Assembly (NCBI GenBank): GCA_026417135.1
Contig: JAOADV010000003.1
Location: forward strand, 114,255-178,254
From: Ignavibacteria bacterium
GTDB taxonomy: Bacteria > Bacteroidota > Ignavibacteria > Kapaibacteriales > UBA2268
Reading direction: 5' to 3'
DNA: 64,000 nt
Positions 45,790 to 54,454 of the stretch are shown in pieces. Below the pieces are notes generated by a model. The model did not search any database. It saw only the letters and a list, made by a program, of their open reading frames with translations, and was not told where the DNA came from. A program made the translations under genes and the position numbers. Numbering within the stretch: the first letter of the stretch is position 1; each line of letters starts with the position of its first letter.

Positions 45790-46698
45790 TCAACTTAGTT
45801 GAAGACTATACAAAATATCAATCAATCTTTGCAAATCTTCATTAGAATTAAATGTTAGAACAATTTTACCACTCTTCTTACCTATTTCAATTTTAACTTT
45901 TGTCCCAAGAATTTTGGAAAGTTCAGTAGAAACAGCTGCGATATTCGGGTCCACTTCCTTTACCGATTTGGAGCTACTAACTTCCACTTTTTCTGCGAGT
46001 AAGGCAGAAACTATTTGTTCAGTTTGGCGAACGCTTAGGTTTTGTTCTAAAATTTTCTTCCAAACAGCACGAATTTTTTCATCGTCATTTAAAGAAAGTA
46101 ACACTTTCGCGTGTCCTACCGTTATTTCATTATTTCTTAAACTATCTTGCACTTGTATAGGCAACTTCAACAACCTCATTACGTTAGTAACAGTCGAACG
46201 TTCCTTTCCAACTCTTTTTGCTATTTCATCTTGGGTTAATTTGAATTCTTCGTTAAGTTTTTTAAAACCGTTTGCCAAATCAATCGGATTCAAATCTTCT
46301 CGTTGAACATTTTCGACAATAGCCATTTCTAAAAGTTTTATGTCTTCGTCCACATTTATAATAAAAGCTGGTATCTTCTGCATTCCAGCTCTGATTGCAG
46401 CTCGAACTCGCCGCTCTCCAGCTACCACTTGGTATCCATTTTCTAAACGCCTAACGGTTATTGGTTGAACAACTCCATTCGATTTAATGGACTCGGCAAG
46501 CTCATCTAAAGATTTTTCATCGACCTGCTTTCTTGGTTGATGTGGGTTGAATTTAATTCGTGAAATTTCTATTTCATCAAAAATCCTCGACACATCAAAT
46601 TTATTGTTGTCTTTATCTCGAAATTCTTTATTGAAGCTTTCTGGTATCAAAGAACTTAATCCTTTTCCTAAACCAAATGTTTTTTTTCGCTCCGCCAT
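45790..46698 (-). CDS. parB: Chromosome partitioning protein ParB (Spo0J)
   Basis: A 302-residue ParB. KKTFGLGKGLSSLIPE is the N-terminal ParA-contact segment; FNPHQPRKQVDEKSLDELAE, VAGERRVRAAIRAG and ENVQREDLNPIDLANGF make the CTP-binding ParB/Srx fold with the GERRxRA motif; an HTH (LTQDEIAKRVGKERSTVTN) and a C-terminal dimerisation part follow. It binds parS DNA, clamps and spreads for chromosome segregation. It lies 11 bases after parA in the Nudix-parA-parB operon. Confidence 0.97.
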   Translation of the reverse strand: MAERKKTFGLGKGLSSLIPESFNKEFRDKDNNKFDVSRIFDEIEISRIKFNPHQPRKQVDEKSLDELAESIKSNGVVQPITVRRLENGYQVVAGERRVRAAIRAGMQKIPAFIINVDEDIKLLEMAIVENVQREDLNPIDLANGFKKLNEEFKLTQDEIAKRVGKERSTVTNVMRLLKLPIQVQDSLRNNEITVGHAKVLLSLNDDEKIRAVWKKILEQNLSVRQTEQIVSALLAEKVEVSSSKSVKEVDPNIAAVSTELSKILGTKVKIEIGKKSGKIVLTFNSNEDLQRLIDILYSLQLS

Positions 46699-46709
46699 AC
46701 TTTTAATTT

Positions 46710-47480
46710 TTATGTAAAATTGTTATTTTTCAAAATTTCTTCTGCTAAATCCAAGTAATTTTTTGTTCCAACACTCGAAGGATCATACGTAAGAATTGGT
46801 TTGCCGTGACTTGGGGCTTCGGAAAGCCTTACATTTCTAAAAATTACTGTCTTCAATGCCTTGTCCCCAAAAAGTTCTCGAACTTCCTTCAAAACTTGCT
46901 GAGATAATCTCAACCTCGAATCGAACATAGTCAACAAAATTCCTTCTATCGCTAATTTGGGATTCAAAGCTCGTCGGACGATATGAATTGTATTCAAAAG
47001 TTTGCTCAAACCTTCCAAAGCGTAATATTCGCATTGGACAGGAATTAGAACCGAATTTGCACAAGTTAAAGCATTAACAGTAAGCAACCCTAACGATGGA
47101 GGGCAATCGATGAATATAAAATCAAAATTATTTTTTAAATCGCTTAACTTTTGGGAAAGGACTTTTTCTCGTTCGGGAAATTCAACTAACTCGATTTCCG
47201 CACCAACAAGGTTAATATTTGCAGGGAGAATTTCCAAGTTCTCTATCTCGGTGGACATTATCGCATTAGAAATTTCTATCTTCCCAATCAGTACTTCGTA
47301 GATAGTATGTTCCAATCTATTTTGTTCGAAACCTAACCCATTTGTAGCATTTCCTTGTGGGTCAATATCAACGAGCAACACTTTTTTCCCCATCGAAGCA
47401 ATTGAACTCGAAAGATTAATTGCAGTGGTCGTTTTACCAACACCTCCTTTTTGATTCGCTATTGCAATAACTCTAACCAT
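46710..47480 (-). CDS. parA: Chromosome partitioning ATPase ParA (Soj)
   Basis: A 256-residue ParA/MinD ATPase. The deviant Walker A is [18 protein letters not shown] near the N-terminus, followed by [16 protein letters not shown] and [18 protein letters not shown]. There is no N-terminal DNA-binding domain, so it is the chromosomal Soj type. It works with ParB to segregate origins. It starts 2 bases after the Nudix gene. Confidence 0.97.
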   Translation of the reverse strand: MVRVIAIANQKGGVGKTTTAINLSSSIASMGKKVLLVDIDPQGNATNGLGFEQNRLEHTIYEVLIGKIEISNAIMSTEIENLEILPANINLVGAEIELVEFPEREKVLSQKLSDLKNNFDFIFIDCPPSLGLLTVNALTCANSVLIPVQCEYYALEGLSKLLNTIHIVRRALNPKLAIEGILLTMFDSRLRLSQQVLKEVRELFGDKALKTVIFRNVRLSEAPSHGKPILTYDPSSVGTKNYLDLAEEILKNNNFT

Positions 47481-47482
47481 AT

Positions 47483-48022
47483 CTACTTCAAAAACAGTTT
47501 TAAAAAGAAAAAAGCATTCAAAACCATAGAATGGTTTATTTCACCTCGTTCAATTTTATTGTAAACTTCATCCAAATCGAATAAAACGACCTCAATTTCT
47601 TCATTGCTATCAAATTTAGGATTAAATCTTTTTTCGACATCTCGCCATAAAAAAGAAAAGCAATAATTATTCAAAAAAGCAGGATTTGGCCTGTTTACGC
47701 CCAAATAAATTGGTCTTTCTGAAGAAAAATACCCAGTTTCTTCGACACATTCCCTAACAGAAGCATCCGCGGGGTCTTCTCCATCATCGACTAACCCGCC
47801 TGGAACTTCCAAAGTTATCTCGTCAGTTCCGTGCCTGTATTGCTTTATCATTACAACTTTATCATCACTTGTAATAGGAATTACATTAACCCAGTTGGGA
47901 GAATTAAGAACAATAAATTCAGACTGAAGTAAACTTTGTGGATTTTCTCTCTTTATCCATTGTGCCTTAAATATTTTTAAGTCTATTTCTTTACTGATAC
48001 TTACAGTCTTCCACTTTTCCAA
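47483..48022 (-). CDS. Nudix hydrolase (ADP-ribose pyrophosphatase-like), TTG start
   Basis: A 179-residue Nudix protein. The box [18 protein letters not shown] continues as VEETGY, giving a complete G-x5-E-x7-RE-U-x-EE-x-G-U motif. [20 protein letters not shown] upstream of the box is the pattern of ADP-ribose pyrophosphatases. The only plausible start is a TTG codon at 48022, with no ATG nearby. It is the first gene of the operon with parA and parB, preceded by TAATTTTG at 48045-48052. Confidence 0.88.
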   Translation of the reverse strand: MEKWKTVSISKEIDLKIFKAQWIKRENPQSLLQSEFIVLNSPNWVNVIPITSDDKVVMIKQYRHGTDEITLEVPGGLVDDGEDPADASVRECVEETGYFSSERPIYLGVNRPNPAFLNNYCFSFLWRDVEKRFNPKFDSNEEIEVVLFDLDEVYNKIERGEINHSMVLNAFFFLKLFLK

Positions 48023-48044
48023 TTTAGTCCAATATCAACAAATG

Positions 48045-48052
48045 CAAAATTA
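48045..48052 (-). promoter_or_regulatory. -7 promoter element (TAATTTTG) of Nudix-parA-parB
   Basis: Minus-strand TAATTTTG, 22 bases before the TTG start. It is divergent from the proS promoter about 137 bases away. Confidence 0.55.
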
Positions 48053-48188
48053 AACATAAAGCAAAAAATATGGTCGTAAGGATTTCGAAAAACCACAAAA
48101 TAATTCTTTAACTTTGAAATTTAAATCATATTGTTTGGTAGATACCCAACAAACTGTATTCACTATAAGTTATAAATTGATAATTTGA

Positions 48189-48196
48189 TAATTTTG
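48189..48196 (+). promoter_or_regulatory. -7 promoter element (TAATTTTG) of proS
   Basis: Plus-strand TAATTTTG, 21 bases before the proS ATG at 48218. It is directly preceded by a near-copy (TAATTTGA at 48181-48188), giving a short tandem repeat. Confidence 0.55.
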
Positions 48197-48217
48197 TAGT
48201 TTTATGGAGTTGAATTG

Positions 48218-49915
48218 ATGAGGTTAAGTCAGTATTTCATTCCTACTTTAAAAGAATTTCCAGCCGAAGCAACGGTCATATCGCATCAACTTATGTTGCG
48301 TGCTGGTTTAATCCGACAAGTGTCTGCTGGTGTTTTTTCGTGGTTACCTTTAGGGTTTCGCGTCCTCAACAAAGTAATTAATATTTTGCGGGAGGAGATG
48401 AATGCAATTGGGGGACAGGAATTCCTCTTGCCAGCTTTAAATCCTACTGAAATTTGGGAGCAGACTGGGCGTGTAGAAGCGATGGGCGACGTGATGTTCC
48501 ACATTAAAAACCGAGATGGATTAGTATTAGCACCGACCCACGAAGAAATTATTACATTCCATGCACGACAACATATACAATCCTATAAAGACCTTCCGCA
48601 AATCTGGTATCAAATACAAACCAAGTTTCGTAATGAACCTCGACCCAAATCTGGGGTTCTTCGTTGTCGGCAATTTATTATGAAAGATTCGTATTCTCTC
48701 GATACAAGCTGGGAAGGTCTCGACGAAAGCTACAAAAAACATTTCGAAGCCTATAATAAAATTTTTTCACGATGCGGACTCAAATTCTTTGTTGTCGGTG
48801 CATCAAGCGGAGCTATGGGAGGTAGCAAATCCGAAGAGTTTATGATAGAATCTGATGCTGGAGAAGATGTATGTGCTATCGCACCAAGTGGTTACGCTGC
48901 TAATATTGAAATTGCAACTTCTTCTCTTCCACCCGTTGGAAGAAAACCAGCTTGTCCAGAAGTTGAAAAATTCCCTACACCTAATGCCAAAACAATCGAT
49001 GATTTAATTGAACAATATGGCTTCGATGAAAACTCTTTGGCAAAAACTGTTGTTTACATCGTTGAAAGCAAACCTATTTTAATATTAATGCGCGGTAACG
49101 ACGAGCTCAACGAAACTAAACTACAAATGGCACTTGGCACAAATAAGTTTCGTCCAGCAAACCCAGAGGAACTTTTCGAAATAACTGGAGCAAATACAGG
49201 TTCTATCGGACCAGTAAATTTAAAACAACCGATAAAAATTATTGCCGATAAACTTCTCGAAGCTTCAAATTGCCTTGTTAGCGGGGCTAATCAAGATGGA
49301 TATCATTTTAGAAACATAGACTTACTACGCGATACACAAATAGATGGATATTACGATTTACGAACCGTACGAGAAGGTGAACCTTGCCCATTAGCCAACA
49401 CACCAATCAAAATAGTTAAAGCGATAGAACTTGGGCACATTTTCAAGCTTGGGACAAAATATTCCGAGGCAATTGGAGCAAAATTTCTCGATAAAGATGG
49501 CTTAGAAAAGCCAATTATTATGGGAAGCTACGGAATTGGCGTTGAAAGGATTATTGCAAGTTTCATCGAACAAAATCACGATGAATTTGGAATTATTTGG
49601 AAGAAACCGCTTGCACCTTTCGACATTCACTTGATTGGGATAAACATTGCAAAATCTGATTTAGTTCGGCAAGCTTGCGAAGACATTTACAACAATTTGA
49701 CACGCAAAAAACTCGAAGTACTTTACGACGACCGAGATGAAACTGCTGGGGTAAAATTTTACGATGCAGATTTAATTGGTATCCCAATACAGATTATCGT
49801 TGGAGAAAAAAACTTGCAATCAAATAGCGTCGAAATAAAATACCGAAAAGACGGACGAAGAACAATAATCTCTCTCGATGAATTAGAAAATACAATTTTG
49901 GAAAACTTGCTATAA
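48218..49915 (+). CDS. proS: Prolyl-tRNA synthetase
   Basis: A 565-residue class II synthetase of the long bacterial type. Motif 2 is FRNEPRPKSGVLRCRQFIMKD split around 135-155; an editing (YbaK-like) insertion lies at about 240-380; motif 3 is GSYGIGVERIIASF near 430; the anticodon-binding domain is C-terminal (FDIHLIGINI, VLYDDRDETAGVKF). It charges tRNA-Pro and edits Ala-tRNA-Pro. The start is ATG 48218, just after a TTG. It ends 9 bases from the convergent tRNA gene. Confidence 0.97.
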   Translation: MRLSQYFIPTLKEFPAEATVISHQLMLRAGLIRQVSAGVFSWLPLGFRVLNKVINILREEMNAIGGQEFLLPALNPTEIWEQTGRVEAMGDVMFHIKNRDGLVLAPTHEEIITFHARQHIQSYKDLPQIWYQIQTKFRNEPRPKSGVLRCRQFIMKDSYSLDTSWEGLDESYKKHFEAYNKIFSRCGLKFFVVGASSGAMGGSKSEEFMIESDAGEDVCAIAPSGYAANIEIATSSLPPVGRKPACPEVEKFPTPNAKTIDDLIEQYGFDENSLAKTVVYIVESKPILILMRGNDELNETKLQMALGTNKFRPANPEELFEITGANTGSIGPVNLKQPIKIIADKLLEASNCLVSGANQDGYHFRNIDLLRDTQIDGYYDLRTVREGEPCPLANTPIKIVKAIELGHIFKLGTKYSEAIGAKFLDKDGLEKPIIMGSYGIGVERIIASFIEQNHDEFGIIWKKPLAPFDIHLIGINIAKSDLVRQACEDIYNNLTRKKLEVLYDDRDETAGVKFYDADLIGIPIQIIVGEKNLQSNSVEIKYRKDGRRTIISLDELENTILENLL

Positions 49916-49924
49916 ATTTGCTTG

Positions 49925-49998
49925 TGGGCCCTGAGGGACTTGAACCCCCAACCTACGGATTATGAGTCCGCCGCTCTAACCAGTTGAGCTAAGGGCCC
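49925..49998 (-). tRNA. tRNA with anticodon CAU, probably tRNA-Ile2 (lysidine-dependent)
   Basis: A 74-base cloverleaf on the minus strand. The acceptor stem is GGGCCCT/AGGGCCC, the D stem GCTC/GAGC, the anticodon stem GCGGA/TCCGT with loop CTCATAA (anticodon CAT), the T arm GGGGG-TTCAAGT-CCCTC, and the discriminator is A. CCA is not encoded. CAU could mean elongator Met, initiator Met or Ile2. The first acceptor pair is a normal G-C rather than the mismatch of initiators. C4-G69 and C5-G68, plus overall similarity to E. coli ileX/ileY (starting GGCCCCTTAGCTCAG), favour tRNA-Ile2. Its own promoter element is at 50028-50035. Confidence 0.9.
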
Positions 49999-50027
49999 AT
50001 TTTCAGAACATATAAAGAGCACTTACA

Positions 50028-50035
50028 CAAAATTA
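50028..50035 (-). promoter_or_regulatory. -7 promoter element (TAATTTTG) of the tRNA gene
   Basis: Minus-strand TAATTTTG, 29 bases before the tRNA 5' end, with a TTG 20 bases upstream at 50056-50058 as a candidate -33 element. This makes the tRNA an independent unit, not merely a tail of the upstream gene. Confidence 0.55.
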
Positions 50036-50054
50036 ATAATTTTTAACAAAAATG

Positions 50055-50804
50055 TCAATAATTAAAAAGACCAATAAATACACCAAAATTCAATAGAAAA
50101 CCTTCGGGTTTGATACTAGATGGAACATTTTTGATTTCAGAAACTCCATTAAGGCTCCATTTTGGCGAAAAAGAAAAGGAATATCCAGCGCCAAGCCTTA
50201 ACATAAGAAATGGGGTCGCAGCAAATTCGATTTTTAAATTAGGCTCAAGGTACCAAAAACTTCCATTAATTAAATTCGAAGAAAATTTCTCTTGTTTCAA
50301 GTCGTCCCAAGAAATTTTACCTACTTTATAGGTCGATAAAGCTATACCAGACCAGCCAAAATTTAAGCCAGGCAAAACAGCAAAGGATTTGAAAGGTATA
50401 AAACCATAATCGATAGCAAAAGCAGTAGCCGTTAGTCCAAATTCAACTCCTTTTATAGTATCCCCAAATTTTTCTTCGCTTCTATTAGTCGAAGAAAGCC
50501 CCGAAAATCCAACTCTTAAATTTGGAATAATTCCAATTGCAGTGAATCCTTGTGCTCCCGACATAAAGGTTGGCGATTTGAACTCTTTCAAATTCCAAGC
50601 CTTGACCAACGAATTAACATCTTCTAATTTTATAAACAATAGAGAGCCTATAAAACCTCCGCCGACCCCAAAATATTGTGGCTTTTCTGTTGGTATATTT
50701 GTTTCTTCAAATTGAATATTTCCCAAATTATCGTCTTCTTGTGCGTAAATATTTAGAGCAAATAAAAACAAAATAAAACAAGACCAAGCTAAGAATCGAC
50801 CCAT
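50055..50804 (-). CDS. Outer-membrane beta-barrel-like protein of unknown function
   Basis: About 249 residues from ATG 50804 (MGRFLAWSCFILFLFALN signal peptide ending near AQE). An AGAGG sequence lies 6 bases upstream; a GTG start at 50849 would overlap the promoter. The mature protein is rich in Gly and alternating hydrophobic/aromatic strands (YFGVGGGFIGSLLF, VLPGLNFGWSGIAL, MLRLGAGYSFSFSP) and ends in FIGLFNY, as expected of a small beta-barrel. No family was recognised. Confidence 0.75.
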   Translation of the reverse strand: MGRFLAWSCFILFLFALNIYAQEDDNLGNIQFEETNIPTEKPQYFGVGGGFIGSLLFIKLEDVNSLVKAWNLKEFKSPTFMSGAQGFTAIGIIPNLRVGFSGLSSTNRSEEKFGDTIKGVEFGLTATAFAIDYGFIPFKSFAVLPGLNFGWSGIALSTYKVGKISWDDLKQEKFSSNLINGSFWYLEPNLKIEFAATPFLMLRLGAGYSFSFSPKWSLNGVSEIKNVPSSIKPEGFLLNFGVFIGLFNY

Positions 50805-50822
50805 AACAACCTCTGAAAAAAA

Positions 50823-50830
50823 CAAAAATA
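50823..50830 (-). promoter_or_regulatory. -7 promoter element (TATTTTTG) of the barrel-like protein gene
   Basis: Minus-strand TATTTTTG, 18 bases before ATG 50804. Confidence 0.45.
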
Positions 50831-50860
50831 AGTTATTTTCTTTAACCACGAGGCAAGTAA

Positions 50861-50876
50861 AGTTTCTCGTGAAAAA
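50861..50876. other. Possible degenerate parS site
   Basis: AGTTTCTCGTGAAAAA agrees with the widespread parS consensus TGTTTCACGTGAAACA at 13 of 16 positions, including the CGTGAAA half. It is intergenic and about 4 kb from parA-parB, the sort of place parS usually occurs. Three mismatches make this tentative, and chance in AT-rich DNA is possible. Confidence 0.3.
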
Positions 50877-50916
50877 TTTTTAAATTAGCATTTGCAAAAT
50901 TTTTCCGAGATTTTGA

Positions 50917-52569
50917 ATGGACACTCTTTTTCTAATAATTTTTGGCATAGTATGGTTTGTTTTTGCGTATTTTTGGTATGGTAACATAATCAAAAATAAG
51001 GTCCTGCGTTCCACAAACCAGAATCTAACTCCATCACACACATTATTCGACAACAAAGACTATGTCCCTACAAAACCAATAGTGCTTTTTGGTCACCATT
51101 TTTCGACTATTGCTGGGGCAGGACCAATTATCGGACCTATCTTGGCTTATTCTTACTTTGGCTGGCTACCGGCATTGCTTTGGATTTTGCTTGGTTCAGT
51201 TTTTATCGGGGCAGTACACGACTATACAAGCCTAATCACTTCCGTCCGCAACAAAGGATATTCAATAGTTAATATCGCTGGAAAAGTAGTATCTTCGCGA
51301 GCGAGTATCCTTTTTTCAATTTTTGTTTTTCTAACCCTAATCCTTGTCGAAGCTGTTTTTGCTGACCTTACCGCTAAAACTTTGCTCCAACAGCCTGAAA
51401 TCGCAATACCTACTTTCGGCTTAATCCCAATCGCTATCTTTTTTGCTTTACTACAAAATCGACTGAAGCTTAATGTTTATCTCGCAACTTTAATTTCATT
51501 AGCTTTGCTTGGAATACTAATACAAGTAGGCGAGATTATACCCATCCGAGCAAACTACGATTTTTGGCTGACTATTATTCTTATCTACTGCTTTGCTGCA
51601 TCCACTCTTCCAGTTTGGCTTTTGCTTCAACCTCGAGATTACATTTCAATGTATATTTTAGTAATTGGCATAACATTGGGCTACCTCGGAATTATTTTTT
51701 TAAATCCCAAAATCCAAGGACCAAGCTACATTGGGTTCATCCACGAGCAAGGACCGCTTTTCCCAATGCTATTTATCACAATCGCTTGTGGGGCAATCTC
51801 TGGCTTTCACTCTTTGATAGCAAGTGGAACATCTGCAAAACAGCTTGATAAAGAAAGTCACGGGAAATTCATTGCTTTCGGAAGTATGTTGACCGAAGGG
51901 GCACTCGCTTTCCTCGTTATTATGATGGTCATTAGCGTTTTACCTTTTAATGGCGACCCCAATAATTCATTTCTTGGAATACTCACTAACAAAAATGCCC
52001 AAATTGTCTTTGGAACCGCACTTGGTCTTACTATTCAATCGCTTGGTATCCCAGCAACATTCGGAATATCTTTTGGAATATTGATGCTAAATGCTTTTAT
52101 CCTAACTTCGCTCGATTCCAGTACAAGACTTTCGAGATATATTGTCCAAGAAACACTTGGCTTCCAATTTGGAGGCATTTTTAAAAACAAATACTTTTCG
52201 ACTGCTATTGTCGTGATTTTAGTCTTTTTGGTTTGTAAAAGTGGAGGATATGCAAAAATCTGGTCTGTCTTTGGTTCTGCTAATCAATTAATAGGAACGC
52301 TCGCCCTCTTTGTTGTAACCAATTATCTTCTTGGCGTTAAAGCCCCAAAATGGTATACTCTTTTACCAGCATTTTTTATGCTCGTAGTAACAGAGGTAGC
52401 TTTGATATATCAATTAATATATTTATATCTTCCAAAATTCGACATTCTGTTGGTTTTAATATCATCTTCTCTAATTATTTTAGGTTTAATTGTGGCACTC
52501 GAAGCTATTTCAAAAGTCCTTACCAACAAAGTCCCCTTTGTTCAAATTCAAGAAAGTACGGAGCCATAA
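50917..52569 (+). CDS. cstA: Carbon starvation protein CstA-type transporter
   Basis: A 550-residue polytopic membrane protein with about 14-16 helices. Diagnostic CstA segments are VLFGHHFSTIAGAGPIIGPI (positions about 52-71), VFIGAVHDYTSLITSVRNKG, GAISGFHSLIASGTSAKQL and WSVFGSANQLIGTLAL. CstA proteins take up peptides or pyruvate under nutrient limitation. It is shorter than E. coli CstA (701 residues), mainly at the C-terminus, like many FCB homologues. hpnE starts 3 bases after its stop, so the two are probably cotranscribed. Confidence 0.94.
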   Translation: MDTLFLIIFGIVWFVFAYFWYGNIIKNKVLRSTNQNLTPSHTLFDNKDYVPTKPIVLFGHHFSTIAGAGPIIGPILAYSYFGWLPALLWILLGSVFIGAVHDYTSLITSVRNKGYSIVNIAGKVVSSRASILFSIFVFLTLILVEAVFADLTAKTLLQQPEIAIPTFGLIPIAIFFALLQNRLKLNVYLATLISLALLGILIQVGEIIPIRANYDFWLTIILIYCFAASTLPVWLLLQPRDYISMYILVIGITLGYLGIIFLNPKIQGPSYIGFIHEQGPLFPMLFITIACGAISGFHSLIASGTSAKQLDKESHGKFIAFGSMLTEGALAFLVIMMVISVLPFNGDPNNSFLGILTNKNAQIVFGTALGLTIQSLGIPATFGISFGILMLNAFILTSLDSSTRLSRYIVQETLGFQFGGIFKNKYFSTAIVVILVFLVCKSGGYAKIWSVFGSANQLIGTLALFVVTNYLLGVKAPKWYTLLPAFFMLVVTEVALIYQLIYLYLPKFDILLVLISSSLIILGLIVALEAISKVLTNKVPFVQIQESTEP

Positions 52570-52572
52570 AAA

Positions 52573-53910
52573 ATGCTAAATAACGAAGTTGCCATTGTTG
52601 GCTGTGGTGTTTCGGGAATTTCTGCATCAATTCATCTCAGTCGAAGCAATATTCCTCATACAATTTTTGAAAGACGAAATTTTATTGGTGGAAGAATTTT
52701 CTCTTTCTTCGATGAAAAATTTTCATATCACCTGGACAATGGCCAACACATATTTTCGAGCGCCTACAAAAACTTTTTCGAAATACTTACAGAACTTAAC
52801 ACGATAGAATACTTGGACTATCAAAAAAAGTTTTATGTTCCTTTCATTCAAAATAACTCAAAAAAATTTTATCTTAAATCAAGTTTCAATAATTCTAAGT
52901 TTGGTTTACTTTTTGGCATTTTAGTTTTTAACCTACTCACATTGAAAAACCGGGTAGAGTTAATTAAATTTTTTCATAAGTTTTCCAGAAACCATTTGAA
53001 AAACAACTATCCAGTGGCTCTCGATTTTCTGGTAAAAAATGAGCAAAGCCCAAATCTAATTAAGTACTTCTGGGAACCATTTTGCACTGCGGTCTTCAAC
53101 AGTTCACTTTCGGAAATACCCACTTCATTATTAACCAACGTTATTAGATTGACATTTCTAAACGATAAGAATAAGCTTGGCTTTGTTTTTTCCAAGGTGC
53201 CTCTTTCCCAACTTACCAAAAGCTTCCTAAGTTATATTAACACAAAATCAATAGTTGATATTCGATTGGGAACCTCAATTACAAAAATTAAGGAAAATAA
53301 TAAATCATTTATTCTATATGACCAGTCCGGTCAAGCATATGAATTCAGAAACATCATTTTTTGCATACCACCAAACTTCTTATCTTCTTTAATTTTAGAG
53401 GAATGGAAAAATTTCGAATATTTCAATTTCTTCAATAAAATAAAATTTAATCCAATCGTTTCTATTTACGCTTCTTTTAACTATGAGTTTTGTAAAGAAA
53501 AGTTTGCACATCTTGTTGGTTCACCAATCCATTGGGTATTTAACAAAACCAGAATAGAAAACATCCAAAATTCATCGTATTTATACTCCTTCACATCGAG
53601 CAATTCAACAGAATTAATGAACCAAAATAATTTGCACATTAATGAGATATTGTTAGAAACCATTAATCAATACTTCAAACCTAAACTCAAATTGAACCCT
53701 ATAAATATTAAAATAATAAAAGACAAGTTTGCTACCATTTCTATTTCTCCTGAATTCGAAAAAGTTCGGCCATCCCAGCTATCTCCAATCGAAGGAATTT
53801 ACATTGCTGGGGATTGGACTAAAACCGAGCTACCAGCAACCTTAGAAAGTGCAAGTCTAAGCGGTAAACTTGCTGCCAATTTTTTGTTAAATAAACTAAA
53901 GAAAATATGA
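52573..53910 (+). CDS. hpnE: Hydroxysqualene dehydroxylase-like FAD oxidoreductase (HpnE)
   Basis: A 445-residue flavoprotein of the amine oxidase/phytoene desaturase superfamily. The Rossmann start is VAIVGCGVSGISASIHLS, then FERRNFIGGRIFSFF, with the C-terminal FAD motif EGIYIAGDWTKTELPATLES. HLDNGQHIFSSAYKNFFEI and SPIHWVFNKTR match the squalene-associated HpnE branch rather than CrtI. HpnE reduces hydroxysqualene to squalene after HpnC/HpnD. No hpnC or hpnD is in the window, so the role in hopanoid or squalene synthesis is inferred. It overlaps pgsA by ATGA. Confidence 0.8.
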   Translation: MLNNEVAIVGCGVSGISASIHLSRSNIPHTIFERRNFIGGRIFSFFDEKFSYHLDNGQHIFSSAYKNFFEILTELNTIEYLDYQKKFYVPFIQNNSKKFYLKSSFNNSKFGLLFGILVFNLLTLKNRVELIKFFHKFSRNHLKNNYPVALDFLVKNEQSPNLIKYFWEPFCTAVFNSSLSEIPTSLLTNVIRLTFLNDKNKLGFVFSKVPLSQLTKSFLSYINTKSIVDIRLGTSITKIKENNKSFILYDQSGQAYEFRNIIFCIPPNFLSSLILEEWKNFEYFNFFNKIKFNPIVSIYASFNYEFCKEKFAHLVGSPIHWVFNKTRIENIQNSSYLYSFTSSNSTELMNQNNLHINEILLETINQYFKPKLKLNPINIKIIKDKFATISISPEFEKVRPSQLSPIEGIYIAGDWTKTELPATLESASLSGKLAANFLLNKLKKI

Positions 53911-54431
53911 CATTACCGAATATTTTGAGCTTTATCCGTTTACTTCTGGTTGCACCAGTTTTTTTTCTCCTTTTGTCCAAACATAAAATATTAGCAGTAG
54001 TCTTAATTTTCATTGCCTGGATAACCGACCTTCTCGATGGCTATTTCGCCCGCAAATTTAACTTAAGTTCAAACTTGGGAAAAACATTAGACCCACTTGC
54101 CGATAAACTATTAGTTTTAGCTATCGCCGTTGCCCTATTGGTTTCGAAGATAATTTCTTTGGAAACTATGTTAGTGGTGATTTCCCGAGACTTTATTATC
54201 TTGCTTGCTGGTTTATACACTTCTATTAAATACAAACACATACTTCAATCAAATTATGTAGGGAAGATATCGGCTTTCCTTATAGCAACAATTCTGGTTG
54301 TTCTGTTGGTTTTCGAAAATAACCCTTACAAAAATCTTTTTGAAATTCTAATTATTATTATTGCTTTGGTTTCTTTATTCTTATATTCATTCTATTTTCT
54401 CGAAACGCTAAAAAAACTACAAAATCAGTAA
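53907..54431 (+). CDS. pgsA: CDP-diacylglycerol--glycerol-3-phosphate 3-phosphatidyltransferase
   Basis: A 174-residue CDP-alcohol phosphatidyltransferase. The motif DGYFARKFNLSSNLGKTLDP continues LAD, a perfect D-G-x2-A-R-x8-G-x3-D-x3-D. The start PNILSFIRLLLVAPVFF is typical of PgsA. It makes phosphatidylglycerophosphate, the precursor of phosphatidylglycerol, at the inner membrane. It is translationally coupled to hpnE, and its stop codon overlaps the ftsY promoter element. Confidence 0.92.
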   Translation: MTLPNILSFIRLLLVAPVFFLLLSKHKILAVVLIFIAWITDLLDGYFARKFNLSSNLGKTLDPLADKLLVLAIAVALLVSKIISLETMLVVISRDFIILLAGLYTSIKYKHILQSNYVGKISAFLIATILVVLLVFENNPYKNLFEILIIIIALVSLFLYSFYFLETLKKLQNQ

Positions 54432-54436
54432 TTTTG
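54429..54436 (+). promoter_or_regulatory. -7 promoter element (TAATTTTG) of ftsY
   Basis: Plus-strand TAATTTTG whose first three bases are the pgsA stop codon. It lies 18 bases before ATG 54455 and allows ftsY expression separate from cstA-hpnE-pgsA. Confidence 0.5.
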
Positions 54437-54454
54437 TTTTTTATTCTTTTTATT

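Noticed and set aside
45790..48022. Evidence for the replication origin near parA-parB
   Set aside because: No cluster of DnaA boxes and no dnaA, dnaN, gyrB or rsmG (gidB) genes in the window; parAB alone is not proof.
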